Origin: an uncultured Bacteroidota bacterium
GTDB taxonomy: Bacteria > Bacteroidota > Bacteroidia > NS11-12g > UBA9320
Direction: 5' to 3'
Length of the DNA stretch: 6,756 nt
NCBI GenBank assembly: GCA_913056425.1
Contig: CAJXLR010000087.1
Span: forward strand, 1 to 6,756
This document shows positions 6,011-6,756 of the stretch, piece after piece. The number at the start of each line of letters is the position of its first letter. Within the stretch, counting starts at the first letter, position 1. Under the pieces are notes generated by a model. The model had not been told where the DNA came from, did not search any database, and worked only from the letters and a program-made list of their open reading frames with translations. The translations under genes were made by a program, and so were the position numbers.

Positions 6011-6756
6011 ATGAAGAAATTTTACTGTTATTATTTGCTGTCATTCACCCTTTTACTAGGTATTGGGTTGAGTGCGAATGCGCAGTCGTATACGTATACA
6101 ACTGCTAAATCTAACACTGATGTAGGTAATCCGGGTTCGTACAGAACTTCGGTTTATGATTATACCTACACCGGTGGTACTACTATCTTAACGGGCTATT
6201 CCGGTCCGAGCGGTAGTAGCTCATCTACCTATTATTCGACCAACTATTGGTCAACGGCGCAGGCTATGCCGTTTAGTTTCGATTTTTATGGAAGTAGTGT
6301 TGACTCCTTCTGTGTTTCGAAAAACGGACTGTTCACGTTTACGACTTCGGTTGCAGGGCAAGCGGTTAACACCAACTTGAACACCAACCAGTCGCTTCCG
6401 TATTCTAACTTACCTGACAAATCCATCGCTTACTTCTGGGACAACATGGGTACGTCCATTTCTTCCAGTGACCGCGTGGTAGCCATTACCTATGGTTCGT
6501 CTGGAAGCAGGCAACTATGGATTTTGAACTATTCTTGGGAGATTGGTTCTGCATCCTATTGCTACTTTGCCTTAGTCCTTGAAGAAGGTACCAACAAAAT
6601 TTACGTTGTAGACATGAGCTACATCTCAGGATCGCTTTCTGCGACAATTGGTGTTCAGCAAAATTCAACTACAGCAGTTCAATTTACCTCCGGTATACAC
6701 AGTACGGCAGGCTCGCCTAACATAGCTTATGGAAGCTACCAAGGTAGTGCTCCATC
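6011..6756 (+). CDS. Exported Ser/Thr/Tyr-rich surface protein, N-terminal part (runs off the right edge)
   Basis: The first 248 codons are present and the frame is open to the end of the window. Residues 1-24 are a clear signal peptide (MKK, hydrophobic core, cleavage at ANA|Q), which fixes the start. Residues 26-85 are rich in Tyr, Thr, Ser and Gly. From about 87 a beta-sandwich domain follows: PFSFDFYG at 87-94, VSKNG at 102-106, AYFWDN at 140-145, then strands around LWILNYSWEI and FALVLEEGTNKIYV. This pattern is common in large multi-domain Bacteroidota extracellular proteins, often exported by the type IX system. The C-terminal sorting domain that would prove this is off the edge. Function is unknown; adhesion or another surface role is inferred. 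No convincing promoter box is visible upstream. Confidence 0.82.
   Translation, partial: MKKFYCYYLLSFTLLLGIGLSANAQSYTYTTAKSNTDVGNPGSYRTSVYDYTYTGGTTILTGYSGPSGSSSSTYYSTNYWSTAQAMPFSFDFYGSSVDSFCVSKNGLFTFTTSVAGQAVNTNLNTNQSLPYSNLPDKSIAYFWDNMGTSISSSDRVVAITYGSSGSRQLWILNYSWEIGSASYCYFALVLEEGTNKIYVVDMSYISGSLSATIGVQQNSTTAVQFTSGIHSTAGSPNIAYGSYQGSAP

Noticed and set aside
6486..6668. 60-codon minus-strand frame inside the surface protein gene
   Set aside because: It is antisense to a continuous frame with a signal peptide and beta-sandwich motifs, and has no recognisable family.

Overview
The window looks like ordinary chromosomal DNA of a Bacteroidota bacterium, probably flavobacteria-like, although the order is not certain. 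The evidence is three kinds of signal: DUF3078 and DUF2911 secreted proteins, a Rho factor with a long Asn/Lys/Arg/Asp-rich insertion, and upstream boxes matching the Bacteroidota sigma-A -7 consensus TAnnTTTG. Clear Shine-Dalgarno sites are mostly absent, as usual in this phylum. I see no tRNA, rRNA, CRISPR array, transposase or phage gene.

Layout, left to right. Positions 1-119 hold the last 38 codons of citrate synthase (+). It converges, with 3 bp between stops, on a small MazG-like nucleotide pyrophosphohydrolase (-). That gene is divergent from a two-gene + operon: a 6-pyruvoyl-tetrahydropterin synthase-type enzyme, then, 4 bp on, a stand-alone biotin carboxyl carrier protein. The two divergent promoters overlap. 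Next come two separate + genes for exported proteins: a DUF3078 outer-membrane barrel-like protein ending in a strong hairpin terminator, and a DUF2911 protein with a C-terminal helical region. The DUF2911 gene converges, with 2 bp between stops, on a small secreted protein or lipoprotein (-) with a six-lysine tail, which lies downstream of rho (-). A 366-bp non-coding stretch follows, with a REP-like palindrome and other hairpins. The window ends inside a large exported Ser/Thr/Tyr-rich surface protein (+).

The genes do not form one pathway. They mix core metabolism (TCA cycle, acyl-CoA carboxylation, pterin synthesis), nucleotide-pool hydrolysis, transcription termination and cell-envelope proteins. 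I found no convincing new multi-gene system. The points most worth a second look are the overlapping divergent promoters, promoter boxes lying almost on start codons, the inverted repeat that covers two stop codons and encodes the poly-lysine tail, the disordered Rho insertion, the eukaryote-like pterin synthase motif, and the structured non-coding region upstream of rho.
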